Positions 1 to 6,065 are shown, numbered from the stretch's first letter. The stretch: DNA of 12,739 nucleotides from Candidatus Methanoperedens sp. (GCA_023249275.1 JAHFCV010000053.1:1-12739), one strand, 5' to 3'. The notes: generated by a model from the letters alone, not told the origin. A program made the numbers and translations.

Positions 1-316
1 CTATCTTGCTGTTGACATTGCCCACCAGTACCATCCTTGCAATCTCAAGGGTATCGTCGTCCGTGATTCTCAAGCCTGATACAAATTCCGGTTTTTTCCC
101 CATGCGTTCCATTTTTTCCGTGATTTCAGGTCCGCCGCCGTGCACTATCACCGGATGGATGCCCACGAATTTCAAAAGAACTATATCCTGCACTATTTTC
201 TCCATTATACCAGGATTCACTATGGCATGCCCACCCATCTTTATTACCATGATAGAGTCGTAAAACTCACGTATGTAGGGCAGTGCTTCGATAAGGATAT
301 TTTCTCGCTTTAGCAT
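1..316 (-). CDS. argB: Acetylglutamate kinase, N-terminal part (cut by window edge)
   Basis: Reverse-strand reading from the ATG at 314-316 gives about 105 residues with no stop before the window edge. It would phosphorylate N-acetyl-L-glutamate in the cyclic or acetylated arginine pathway, in the cytoplasm. Seen in the sequence: an early lysine-glycine motif (VIKMGGHAM), then the glycine-rich VIVHGGGPEI motif, followed by the GLRITDDDTLEIARMVLVG stretch. All are hallmarks of ArgB within the amino-acid kinase family. The C-terminal two thirds, including the ATP-binding lobe, lie outside the window. No clear Shine-Dalgarno sequence precedes the ATG, but a TATA-like box sits about 29 nt upstream, which suggests a leaderless or very short-leader transcript. 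Identification is firm; the start is likely. Confidence 0.93.
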   Translation of the reverse strand, partial: MLKRENILIEALPYIREFYDSIMVIKMGGHAIVNPGIMEKIVQDIVLLKFVGIHPVIVHGGGPEITEKMERMGKKPEFVSGLRITDDDTLEIARMVLVGNVNSKI

Positions 317-340
317 TCGGGGGTAAAATGGGGATACGGA

Positions 341-348
341 TATTAAAA
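341..348 (-). promoter_or_regulatory. Probable TATA box of argB
   Basis: On the reverse strand the sequence reads TTTTAATA, centred about 29 nt before the argB ATG. That is the spacing expected of an archaeal TATA box for a transcript starting at or next to the start codon. Its position and the absence of an SD sequence support it; no experiment is implied. Confidence 0.45.
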
Positions 349-421
349 GTTATTCTTAATTCGAGAGCGTAAAATCTTTTGGTGTTGTTAAATTAAAAAG
401 CAAAATAGCCACCGAGTCGGC

Positions 422-438
422 TATGAACGCGGTTCATA
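422..438. repeat. Short perfect inverted repeat
   Basis: TATGAAC at 422-428 is followed by a 3-nt loop (GCG) and its exact complement GTTCATA at 432-438. It is a 7-bp hairpin or a protein-binding palindrome. No T-run follows, so a terminator role is not supported. Confidence 0.4.
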
Positions 439-445
439 AATGAAA

Positions 446-476
446 ATGAAAAAGCATCGGTAACGGACTTTTTCAT
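446..476. repeat. Hairpin with 9-bp perfect stem
   Basis: ATGAAAAAG at 446-454 pairs exactly with CTTTTTCAT at 468-476 across a 13-nt loop. With the palindrome just upstream and the repeats downstream, it makes this a structured non-coding stretch. Its function is unknown; it could be part of a small RNA or of a mobile element end. Confidence 0.45.
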
Positions 477-478
477 AC

Positions 479-641
479 CAGACACGGAGTGCACAGAGCT
501 ATTATTTCTCTGTGGTTTCTGTGCCTCAGTGGCAAGTTTTCGTAATCAGCCACAGAAACCCAGAGGCACAGAGACCGTTGCAATGAGCTTCATGAACATT
601 CCCCATAACTCCAATCTCTGTGGTCTCTGCGCCTCCGCGGC
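479..641. repeat. Cluster of CTCTGTG/GTGCCTC-type intergenic repeats
   Basis: Related copies lie at 507-533 (forward, starting TCTCTGTGGTTTCTGTGCC), 549-574 (reverse complement, ending GGCACAGAGA), 615-641 (forward, starting TCTCTGTGGTCTCTGCGCC), and a weaker reverse copy at 479-498. Forward and reverse copies can fold on each other through GCCAC/GTGGC and TCTCTGTG ends. Similar phrases are scattered between genes in many prokaryotic genomes, from general recollection and not checked here. No coding potential is seen. Confidence 0.6.
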
Positions 642-748
642 TAATATTTTATGTCAAAAACCAAACTTTTTTACAGCCCCATTAATTCGAGAGAAAGGCT
701 TATTATGAATGGAATTCGACAGTTAATAATGAATAAAGGGGTGAATGA

Positions 749-1126
749 TTGTTCAGGAAATTTTTAGAATCTTATATCGATGTCTGTAATAATATCGTTA
801 CAGAAGCTGCCAATTCCGTGTTGATGTTTGAAGCTGGAGAGCAGGCGGCACTGGATATTAAGACAATAAGAATCGAGGATATCCAGAAAGAATTTGAAAG
901 TGAAGGCATCACAATATCAGTTGAAATATCGGAAAAAAAAGTTACATTTCATGTTAAAGGATTGCCTCTTCGCGGCAATAAATGTATATTTTGTAATATA
1001 TTGAGGGGATTCTTCGGGGGACTTGCAAGAAAACACCTTGATACGCGTTATTATTGCAAAAAAGGCGCAGAATGTCTTATTGAGGGTGGAAATCAATGCA
1101 TTTTCGTGGCGGAGCTGGCTGAATGA
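749..1126 (+). CDS. Small V4R-like cysteine-rich protein, TTG start
   Basis: 125 residues, probably cytosolic. The C-terminal half resembles the V4R (4-vinyl reductase-like) small-molecule-binding domain: a cysteine pair in CIFCNILRGFFGG (C79, C82), then C103, C109 and C117 in the order expected of V4R proteins (G...G, then a Cys, a glycine turn, and C-x-F). The earlier FEAGEQAALDI stretch fits the MFEAG-type helix of the same fold. V4R domains bind hydrophobic ligands or act as sensors next to regulators, so a sensory role is possible but inferred. The frame opens only at the TTG at 749, because a TGA precedes it. An AGGGGTG ribosome-binding sequence at 737-743 is well placed, so TTG is believable, although a lost 5' end by frameshift cannot be excluded. 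An unknown gene follows 80 nt downstream. The sequence is AT-rich compared with mfnF. Confidence 0.65.
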   Translation: MFRKFLESYIDVCNNIVTEAANSVLMFEAGEQAALDIKTIRIEDIQKEFESEGITISVEISEKKVTFHVKGLPLRGNKCIFCNILRGFFGGLARKHLDTRYYCKKGAECLIEGGNQCIFVAELAE

Positions 1127-1130
1127 ACAC

Positions 1131-1138
1131 TATAAATT
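1131..1138 (+). promoter_or_regulatory. Possible TATA box for the 202-residue gene
   Basis: TATAAATT lies right after the stop of the V4R-like gene and about 75 nt before the next start. If used, transcription would begin near 1160 and leave a leader of about 45 nt that contains the AAGGTG ribosome-binding site. The call is tentative and based on motif and position only. Confidence 0.3.
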
Positions 1139-1206
1139 ATTCACCCGATTTAGATGGGAAAAGAGCTATCAAATCTTCAATCAGGTTTTTAGTTTAAAGG
1201 TGTGAA

Positions 1207-1815
1207 ATGCCAAAAGATTTGAAAGTAACACTCAGCGACATAGAATATGAGATTCTTAAAAAAGTGAAAGTAGTTGAAGGGGAAGACGGTGAGAAACTAA
1301 GAAATCTTTTGAGACTTTATATATCCACTATACCTGAATTAAAATCATCCGAATACGCAATAAAACGGGTCGAAAATAAGGACGAAATAGAAGAAAACCT
1401 GAGGAATGTCTGGGCGGCATATGAACTAACAGATAACCCGACAGAACAATGGAACGAAGACAAGGTTAACAAATTGATTAACAACCTTATTGAAATCAAT
1501 GTTCTTGTAAAAACCGGGGAAAAACAATACATCCCCTCCAATAAATTCAGAAGCCTTTTCAAAATGCTGCTTCATGATATTACCACCGAATCCAAGGACA
1601 TGGATGAATATTCAGCAGCCTGCGTGGCTACAATCCAGTTGCTGATGGAGTTCGGCGCCGGGACGACGGGCAAGGAAACTATAAGGGATGGGACTATTTT
1701 TATTAACGAAGGCTGGATGTTTGTCTATTCAACTGCAATTAAGAACGCGCGGGAGTTCATGAAATCAAAAAAGTTGTTTCCTGTGGCTGAAATGCCAGTG
1801 CCTGAAGTATCATAA
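1207..1815 (+). CDS. Hypothetical protein, 202 residues
   Basis: I do not recognise this protein. The start is well supported by AAGGTG at 1197-1202, a few bases before the ATG. The first 40 or so residues (KVTLSDIEYEILKKV, then a charged turn, then EKLRNLLRLYI) have the strand-helix-helix rhythm of a ribbon-helix-helix or similar DNA-binding module, which is only a suggestion. Residues 55-110 are highly charged and helical (ENKDEIEENL, then EDKVNKLINNLIEINVLVKTG), with a possible winged-helix-like turn at GEKQYIPSNKF. The rest (MDEYSAACVATIQLLMEFGAGTTGKETI, then INEGWMFVYSTAIKNAREFM) is a mix of helices. There is no signal peptide, membrane helix or cysteine cluster. It lies in the same orientation as the V4R-like gene and may be co-transcribed with it. 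A sensor plus regulator pair would be one reading, unproven. Confidence 0.7.
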   Translation: MPKDLKVTLSDIEYEILKKVKVVEGEDGEKLRNLLRLYISTIPELKSSEYAIKRVENKDEIEENLRNVWAAYELTDNPTEQWNEDKVNKLINNLIEINVLVKTGEKQYIPSNKFRSLFKMLLHDITTESKDMDEYSAACVATIQLLMEFGAGTTGKETIRDGTIFINEGWMFVYSTAIKNAREFMKSKKLFPVAEMPVPEVS

Positions 1816-1856
1816 GAAGGACATGATGCGATTGGGATGGATACATTTCCAAAAGT

Positions 1857-1864
1857 CTTTTTAA
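1857..1864 (+). promoter_or_regulatory. Possible ancestral mfnF promoter (TATA box before the relic)
   Basis: CTTTTTAA is centred about 28 nt before the ATG of the relic mfnF start at 1889. This is the distance expected for a leaderless archaeal transcript. The intact mfnF copy has no equivalent box at that distance, which suggests the original promoter stayed with the relic. It may now drive the DUF4258/DUF2283 genes. Confidence 0.35.
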
Positions 1865-1888
1865 CCACTTAAACCAAATCGTATCTCA

Positions 1889-1930
1889 ATGATTCTCGGC
1901 ATCGATATCGGCGGCGCAAAAGTAGTGTAG
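1889..1930 (+). pseudogene. Relic of the 5' end of mfnF
   Basis: An ATG at 1889 opens MILGIDIGGAKVV and stops at TAG (1928-1930). Its first 32 bases match the first 32 bases of the intact mfnF at 2447 with only two differences, at positions 1906 and 1912, both silent. Similarity ends abruptly after GCAAA in both copies. This is a duplicated or orphaned gene start, not a chance match, because MILGIDIGGA is the diagnostic N-terminus of the family. It lies immediately upstream of the DUF4258/DUF2283 cassette, which therefore sits between a broken and a whole mfnF start. No function is expected for the short peptide. Confidence 0.8.
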
Positions 1931-1959
1931 AGGGCGGAAAATATCTAAATGAAGGAATT

Positions 1960-2217
1960 ATGAAAATAATATTTACAAATCATGCCAAGATTAAGTTTAA
2001 AGTCTTTGAGAGGCATGGGTTTAAGATAACCGAAGATAACATAAAAGAAACTATAAAAAATCCCACATCTAAAACACACGGAAAAAAAGACAGATTGATT
2101 GTGCAGCGACCATTTGACGATACACACATGATAAGAGTTATTTGTGAAGTTGAAGATAATGAAGATATAAAAGTTATAACGTTTTATCCTGCAAGGAGAA
2201 ATAGGTATGAAGATTAG
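1960..2217 (+). CDS. DUF4258-like small protein, probable toxin partner
   Basis: 85 residues, cytosolic. The pattern fits the DUF4258 family of small RelE/BrnT-like proteins: an N-terminal MKIIFTNHAKIKFKVFERHG strand-helix, an ETIKNP segment after a helix, a basic KKDRLIVQRP strand, and a C-terminal IRVICEVEDNEDIKVITFYPARRNRY. Archaeal members usually stand beside a DUF2283 gene, and this one overlaps such a gene by 11 nt. An interferase-type toxin role is plausible from fold and context but is not established for the family. The start is supported by AAGGA at 1952-1956, just ahead of the ATG. The gene is AT-rich and sits between the mfnF relic and the intact mfnF, a sign that the pair came in as a cassette. 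Confidence 0.75.
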   Translation: MKIIFTNHAKIKFKVFERHGFKITEDNIKETIKNPTSKTHGKKDRLIVQRPFDDTHMIRVICEVEDNEDIKVITFYPARRNRYED

Positions 2218-2425
2218 TTACAATCGTGAACAAGATATTCTTATGTATGAGATAACTGAAGAGCCTATTGATTATGCCGAAGAGGTTGGGGACATTATTG
2301 TTCATTTTACCAAAAAAGGAAAACCTGTTCTTCTGGAGATACTGGATGCCAGTGAATTTCTTGCAGAGACTACCAGAATTACAATGAGATCCTTTGATGA
2401 AACACCTGTGGAAGCGCTATCCTAA
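2207..2425 (+). CDS. DUF2283 family protein, probable antitoxin partner
   Basis: 72 residues. It shows the DUF2283 signature: an opening MKISYNREQDILMYEI strand pair, a central acidic stretch ending in GDIIVHFTKKGKPVLLEILDASEFL, and a short C-terminal tail. The family is small, beta-rich and cytosolic, with no proven biochemical role. Its regular pairing with DUF4258 genes suggests a toxin-antitoxin or regulator pair, here with the candidate toxin gene first. The start overlaps the end of the upstream gene by 11 nt, and AAGGAG at 2193-2198 inside that gene serves as ribosome-binding site, so translation is probably coupled. mfnF begins 21 nt after the stop and may now depend on read-through from this pair. 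Confidence 0.8.
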   Translation: MKISYNREQDILMYEITEEPIDYAEEVGDIIVHFTKKGKPVLLEILDASEFLAETTRITMRSFDETPVEALS

Positions 2426-2446
2426 TAAAGAACCTTTAACCCTTGC

Positions 2447-3406
2447 ATGATTCTCGGCATCGACATCGGTGGCGCAAATACAAAAATAGCATCAGGTGAC
2501 GGCAGGATAGTAGAACTGCATTACATCCCTCTCTGGAAGAACACAAAGCTTCCCGAGGCGCTTCTTGACATCGCAAACCGCCTGGAACCTGAAAAGGCAG
2601 GCGTGGTAATCACCGGCGAGCTTGCAGATTGCTTTCCTGACAAGGACACAGGTTTATCTTACATTATCGATGCTGTTAACAATGCCTTTTCTGATGCTTA
2701 TTTCCTGGACAGCAGCGGGGTTTTTACACAAGAAAAAAGGCGCTCAATAGCTGCTGCCAACTGGATGGCATCCGCGCTTCTTGTGGGAAGGGAATATAAG
2801 GACTGTATATTCGTGGACACAGGCTCAACCACTACCGATATAATCCCAGTCAGGAACGGCGTACCTCATGCAAGCAGGACGGATTTTGAGCGCCTGAAAA
2901 ACAACGAGCTTGTATATACCGGAGCGCTGCGCACCAACATCGCGACAATTCTTGATAAAGTTATGCTTGGCGGTTCAGCCTGCCGAACTTCCTCTGAATT
3001 ATTCGCCATAACTGCCGATGCGTACATGGTACTGGGCATGATTTCAGAGGAAGAATATACCTGCGACACGCCGGACGGGGCGGGAAAAACCAGTGTTGAT
3101 GCAAAACGAAGGCTTGCGCGCGTGGTATGCTCAGACCTGACCGAGATTGGAGACAGGGAAATATATTCGATAGCGCAGCAGGTGATGGAAAAACAGGTAA
3201 AGGATATCAATGAGGCTTTACGCGATGCGGCAAAAAGGCACGGCATTCGAAGAATAGTAGCCTGCGGTCTTGGCGAATTCCTGGTTGAAAAGGCTGCCGA
3301 AGAACCCGGATTTGAGTGCACCCGTGTGTCAAAAAAATTCGGAAAGGAGATATCAAAAGTTTTTCCCGCCTATGCGGTTGCAAGATTGCTGGCAGAAAAA
3401 AGATAG
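2447..3406 (+). CDS. mfnF: MfnF-family methanofuran biosynthesis protein
   Basis: 319 residues, cytosolic, ASKHA (hydantoinase/oxoprolinase-like) ATPase fold. MfnF joins the phosphorylated furan amine to gamma-glutamyl-tyramine to make the core of methanofuran, the C1 carrier of methanogenesis and its reversal. The family was formerly annotated as an H4MPT-linked C1-transfer pathway protein. Seen: the phosphate-1 loop at residues 2-13 (ILGIDIGGANTK), a second phosphate loop at 123-132 (VDTGSTTTDI), a conserved ALRTN and GGSACRTSSELFAITADAYMVLG region at 160-197, the DGAGKTSVDAKRRLARVVCSD block at 210-230, and VACGLGEFL near 271. Length is full for the family. There is no good SD sequence, and the start lies 21 nt after the DUF2283 gene. 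A near-identical copy of its first 32 bases lies at 1889, so the gene seems to have been separated from its original promoter by the inserted pair. It runs convergently into the lipoprotein gene, with 11 nt between stops. Confidence 0.9.
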   Translation: MILGIDIGGANTKIASGDGRIVELHYIPLWKNTKLPEALLDIANRLEPEKAGVVITGELADCFPDKDTGLSYIIDAVNNAFSDAYFLDSSGVFTQEKRRSIAAANWMASALLVGREYKDCIFVDTGSTTTDIIPVRNGVPHASRTDFERLKNNELVYTGALRTNIATILDKVMLGGSACRTSSELFAITADAYMVLGMISEEEYTCDTPDGAGKTSVDAKRRLARVVCSDLTEIGDREIYSIAQQVMEKQVKDINEALRDAAKRHGIRRIVACGLGEFLVEKAAEEPGFECTRVSKKFGKEISKVFPAYAVARLLAEKR

Positions 3407-3417
3407 CCCCGCTGGTT

Positions 3418-4116
3418 TTATTTCTTCAAAAGCATCTCAATCTTATTCAGGTCATTATTTTTCAATACGAATTCCTGGTTAAATCCGCCCAGCCTTGAAT
3501 AGTCAGCATGGAAATCATTGGCATCCTGTGGTGTATCAAAAACATATATTGTAGCATTGTAGAATTCAGCAGATGTATATGTCTGGTCGTTGATTGCGAA
3601 CCTCTGATTGTCATCAACTACAATCTTTGGGACTGTGGCTTCAAGGTAATAATACTCGATGCCCTTGATATTCCAGCGCCTGTAGTTAGTAGAATTCCCG
3701 ACATCGCTTACTTTCAAAGCCAGCCATGCATGTTGTCTCTGGTAGGAAACGATTATTTTCGGAGCCACATGATATTTTGCCCTGGTATAATTCCAGAAAT
3801 ATGTGGCCATCCTGGAACAGTCAAGTTCATCTCCCTGGTAAAGATTGCCCCAGCCCTTATCATAATATGAGGTCAGGTTTTCCGATATCATGTCAATCAT
3901 CAAATCGCCTGATTTAATTTTAGGAGGGGGTTCCGTGATATTTCGGTTATTTTTCGTGATATTGCTGTTATTAGGAGTCATAGTTGCCTCCGGCTCCTGC
4001 GTTAATGGAGTCTCATTGCCTGATGAATTTACTATATCTGAAGGATGATTTGAGGCAATGCAGCCTGAAAAAAATATAAACGATACTACAATCAGGATGA
4101 GTGAGATACGCTTCAT
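3418..4116 (-). CDS. Transglutaminase-like secreted lipoprotein
   Basis: 232 residues. A lipoprotein signal peptide ends in the lipobox FSGC (C19), so the protein is probably lipid-anchored on the outer face of the membrane. Residues 20-65 are a low-complexity Asn/Thr/Pro linker. Many N-x-S/T sequons (N34, N52, N59, N80, N109, N141, N187 among them) suggest heavy glycosylation. The domain at about 75-165 looks like a transglutaminase/cysteine-protease fold. DELDCS holds C100, QHAWLALK holds H129, and YYYLEAT offers an acidic E159 in the usual order Cys-His-Asp/Glu. Whether it is catalytic is not known; the third residue would be Glu rather than the usual Asp. The start lies 15 nt after the stop of the DUF4349 lipoprotein gene, so the two form an operon and may act together at the cell surface. 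Confidence 0.72.
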   Translation of the reverse strand: MKRISLILIVVSFIFFSGCIASNHPSDIVNSSGNETPLTQEPEATMTPNNSNITKNNRNITEPPPKIKSGDLMIDMISENLTSYYDKGWGNLYQGDELDCSRMATYFWNYTRAKYHVAPKIIVSYQRQHAWLALKVSDVGNSTNYRRWNIKGIEYYYLEATVPKIVVDDNQRFAINDQTYTSAEFYNATIYVFDTPQDANDFHADYSRLGGFNQEFVLKNNDLNKIEMLLKK

Positions 4117-4131
4117 TTTTATTGGTTTTTA

Positions 4132-4971
4132 TTATCTGTTCAGTCCGGGCAGGACTTTTCTTTTAATCCATAATGCTATCACATATATCACGGCGATAAA
4201 CACCACTATTGGTAGGATAAATCCTATGAAAATGATGACTCCTTTTACACTGTCTATAAATCCTGCTACTGCCTCGCTCAGCGTATCTGTTATACCCCAT
4301 CCCTGCCCCCCAATAGGCGCAGGTTCGCTTGCGCTTACCGTAATAGTTGACATTTCAATGCTCTGGTTGAGGTAGTTCAGCCTTCCAGTGAGGCGCTCTA
4401 TCTCGCCGCGCACGCGTTCAAGCTCTTTTTCTACTTCAAGAACGTCTTTAACAGTAGTTGCATTTTTCAGGATATCCTGAAGCCTTGTCTCCTGTTTTTT
4501 GAGGTTGCCGAGGCGGGCGCCAAGGTCTATGAACTCCTCTGTAACGTCCTGTCCTGAAATCTGCCTGGACTTCACAGTTCCAAAGGTTTCAATCTGCTCG
4601 ATGGTTGAATAGAAATTCTTCTGGGGAACCCTGACTGTCATTTGACCGTTTTTGCGTCCTGCTGTATCGTAAGTTGATGAACTTGAGATAAAACCCTGGT
4701 TTGCCTGTACAATCTTCGTGATTTCATCGAAAGCAGTCTGGACGCTCTTTACTTCGATTGTGAGACTTGCGGTCGAAATAATCTTCCTGTCGAGTGAATT
4801 AGCCGATTCTGTAAAGGTTACTTGTTCCTTTCCCTGAATGGATGGCACTGATTTTAAAGGCGCCTCATACCTTCCCTGTATAGCGTTATCTTTTTGGCTT
4901 TGTTCACCCACGCATCCGGCTGTTATTACAAGAAGCAAAACCGTAAATAGTACCAACGTTTTATTTTTCAT
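4132..4971 (-). CDS. DUF4349 membrane-anchored lipoprotein
   Basis: 279 residues. The signal peptide ends in the lipobox ITAGC (C20). The DUF4349 domain spans about 62-216: it begins DRKIISTASLTIEVKSV, includes the GFISSSSTYDTAGRKNGQMTVRVP beta stretch, and continues as an amphipathic coiled coil at about 148-205 (LGARLGNLKKQETRLQ, then EVEKELERVRGEIERL). A C-terminal membrane helix at about 244-268 is followed by a basic tail (KRK), so the protein would be anchored at both ends with the domain outside. The family is widespread in bacteria and archaea with no settled function; envelope roles are suspected. It is the first gene of a two-gene unit with the transglutaminase-like lipoprotein. A good TATA-like box lies about 28 nt upstream, and no SD sequence is visible, which fits a leaderless mRNA. 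Confidence 0.85.
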   Translation of the reverse strand: MKNKTLVLFTVLLLVITAGCVGEQSQKDNAIQGRYEAPLKSVPSIQGKEQVTFTESANSLDRKIISTASLTIEVKSVQTAFDEITKIVQANQGFISSSSTYDTAGRKNGQMTVRVPQKNFYSTIEQIETFGTVKSRQISGQDVTEEFIDLGARLGNLKKQETRLQDILKNATTVKDVLEVEKELERVRGEIERLTGRLNYLNQSIEMSTITVSASEPAPIGGQGWGITDTLSEAVAGFIDSVKGVIIFIGFILPIVVFIAVIYVIALWIKRKVLPGLNR

Positions 4972-4996
4972 TATGCTTTCATATTAACCATGACAA

Positions 4997-5002
4997 TATA
5001 TA
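4997..5002 (-). promoter_or_regulatory. Probable TATA box for the lipoprotein operon
   Basis: On the reverse strand the sequence reads ATTATATATTG, centred about 28 nt before the DUF4349 start codon. Spacing and sequence match an archaeal TATA box for a leaderless transcript. The motif is near-palindromic, but no matching gene start is supported on the forward strand at the same distance. Confidence 0.5.
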
Positions 5003-5196
5003 ATGGTTACTTTCACTTCAAAAAAAATCGAGTTTCAATCTGCACATATCGGGTTATGTGATGTATATTGCAATGCATCGGCAGCTTTAAATTCATTGGT
5101 GAGTAAGCATTACAGGAATATCAGATTGGGTATTATGAGAATAAGAAGTTTCTCCATGAGTGCGGAGAAAAACAGAGATAACGATGCTGATATATG

Positions 5197-5204
5197 TTTT
5201 AAAA
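5197..5204 (+). promoter_or_regulatory. Probable TATA box for the MntA/HepT pair
   Basis: TTTTAAAA is centred about 25 nt before the ATG at 5225. This supports a leaderless start of the nucleotidyltransferase there. Between the divergent lipoprotein promoter and this box (about 5006-5190) I see no convincing gene. The long upstream extension of the frame to 5003 does not look like protein of the family. Confidence 0.45.
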
Positions 5205-5224
5205 GCTATATTAGCATGATTAAT

Positions 5225-5629
5225 ATGGACAGGAAAGAAGTCATAAGAAAAATAGGGGAAGTAATCTCTAGATTCGATGAAGTAGAAATCGCCTATCTTT
5301 TCGGCTCTTTCCTTGAAAGGGACAAATTTAGCGATCTAGATATTGCAATATTTCTTTCTAAAGAACTAAATCCCTATGCAAGATTCAAATTTGCTATGGA
5401 GATGGCAAGGGAACTGGAAAGAGAAATTAAGCCAAGGTTGGAATTCGATGTGAAGATATTGAATTATTCACCGGTTGAATTCCAGCATGAGGTGCTAAAA
5501 AAAGGCAGGGTGGTATTTTTAAGAGATGAAAGTAAGAGAATCGAATACGAGTCTAAACTCATTTCGACATATCTTGATTTTAAAGGGATGTATGAATTTT
5601 TAGATAAAAAATTTTTAGCGAGGGTTTAG
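5225..5629 (+). CDS. mntA: MntA-like nucleotidyltransferase antitoxin
   Basis: 134 residues with the chosen start, the usual size of the family. The frame is open back to 5003, but those 74 extra residues show no conserved pattern, and a TATA-like box sits 25 nt before the ATG at 5225 (an ATG at 5216 is an alternative). The minimal nucleotidyltransferase motif is clear: AYLFGSFLERDKFSDLDIAIF gives GS at 27-28 and Asp at 37 and 39, with a third acidic residue likely at D75 in LEFDVKIL. In studied pairs, MntA neutralises the HEPN toxin by adding AMP to a tyrosine in the toxin's active-site motif. The partner gene follows after 1 nt. The GS-to-DxD spacing is 8 residues, shorter than the commonly quoted 10, so the loop is compact. 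Confidence 0.85.
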   Translation: MDRKEVIRKIGEVISRFDEVEIAYLFGSFLERDKFSDLDIAIFLSKELNPYARFKFAMEMARELEREIKPRLEFDVKILNYSPVEFQHEVLKKGRVVFLRDESKRIEYESKLISTYLDFKGMYEFLDKKFLARV

Positions 5630-5630
5630 C

Positions 5631-6044
5631 ATGAGGATTTTGTCATATCTAAGAGAATTAAATGATGCATTAACAGATTGGGAAAATTACCAGAGCATTT
5701 CTATTGAGGAGCTGAGAGAAGATAGGGATAAAAGAAACATGGTATTGCATGCCTTGCTGGTAAGCATTCAGGCATCAATCGATATTGCGACGTATATAAT
5801 AGCGCAAAGAAGTCTTGAGAAACCCTCTACCTATAGGGAGACGTTCGAAATTCTGGGAAGAGAAAAGATTATCCCGGAAGAACTTGCAGATGAGCTTTCA
5901 GACCTGGCTGGATTCAGGAATGTTCTTGTGCATATTTACTGGGGATTAAATCTTGATGAGGTTTATGGTGTTTTGCAGAATGATTTGAGCACATTAAAAA
6001 AATTCATGGCGTGTGTAAAAGAGTTACAGCGTGAGAAAACATGA
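5631..6044 (+). CDS. hepT: HepT-like HEPN toxin (DUF86 family)
   Basis: 137 residues, all-helical, cytosolic. The HEPN ribonuclease motif R-x4-H-x-Y is present as RNVLVHIY (R96, H101, Y103). Y103 is the residue that the MntA partner modifies with AMP in characterised systems. The helix before it (LHALLVSIQASIDIATYIIAQR, about 39-60) is the typical dimer-forming helix of the DUF86 family, and length is normal. The start is 1 nt after the mntA stop, with GAGGG inside the mntA end as ribosome-binding site, so the pair is co-translated. The gene for a secreted protein starts 21 nt after this stop and may share the transcript, although its strong own SD sequence means it can be translated independently. 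Confidence 0.87.
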   Translation: MRILSYLRELNDALTDWENYQSISIEELREDRDKRNMVLHALLVSIQASIDIATYIIAQRSLEKPSTYRETFEILGREKIIPEELADELSDLAGFRNVLVHIYWGLNLDEVYGVLQNDLSTLKKFMACVKELQREKT

Positions 6045-6065
6045 TTGAAAATAAGGAGTAAAAAC

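Larger units (their letters stand above)
356..693. repeat. Non-coding block bounded by a 12-bp direct repeat (possible MITE-like insertion)
   Basis: The exact 12-mer TTAATTCGAGAG occurs at 356-367 and again at 682-693. Just inside the copies are imperfect inverted sequences, GTAAAATCTTTTGGTGTTG at 369-387 and its partial complement at 655-674. They share GTAAAA, TTTGGT and TTG with a few mismatches between. No gene-sized reading frame is visible here. The region also holds two hairpins and several copies of a CTCTGTG-type repeat. A direct repeat with inverted ends suggests a small inserted element without a transposase. However, the right inverted end is separated from its direct repeat by about 7 nt, so the geometry is not clean. 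Confidence 0.4.

Noticed and set aside
6..263. Forward frame of 85 codons at the left edge
   Set aside because: It is the complement of argB, whose motifs are unmistakable on the reverse strand.
1889..1930. Regulatory leader peptide for the downstream genes
   Set aside because: The match to the mfnF start, including silent changes and abrupt end of similarity, is better explained as a relic; there is no attenuator-like structure visible after it.
2866..3321. Reverse frame of 151 codons inside mfnF
   Set aside because: Antisense to conserved mfnF motifs, with no supporting start signal or recognisable domain.
3407..3417. Terminator between mfnF and the convergent lipoprotein gene
   Set aside because: The gap is only 11 nt with no hairpin; T-runs nearby lie inside the coding sequence and cannot be separated from codon use.
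5003..5224. N-terminal extension of the MntA frame
   Set aside because: The 74 extra residues show no family pattern, no SD precedes 5003, and the TATA-like box for the gene lies inside the extension.
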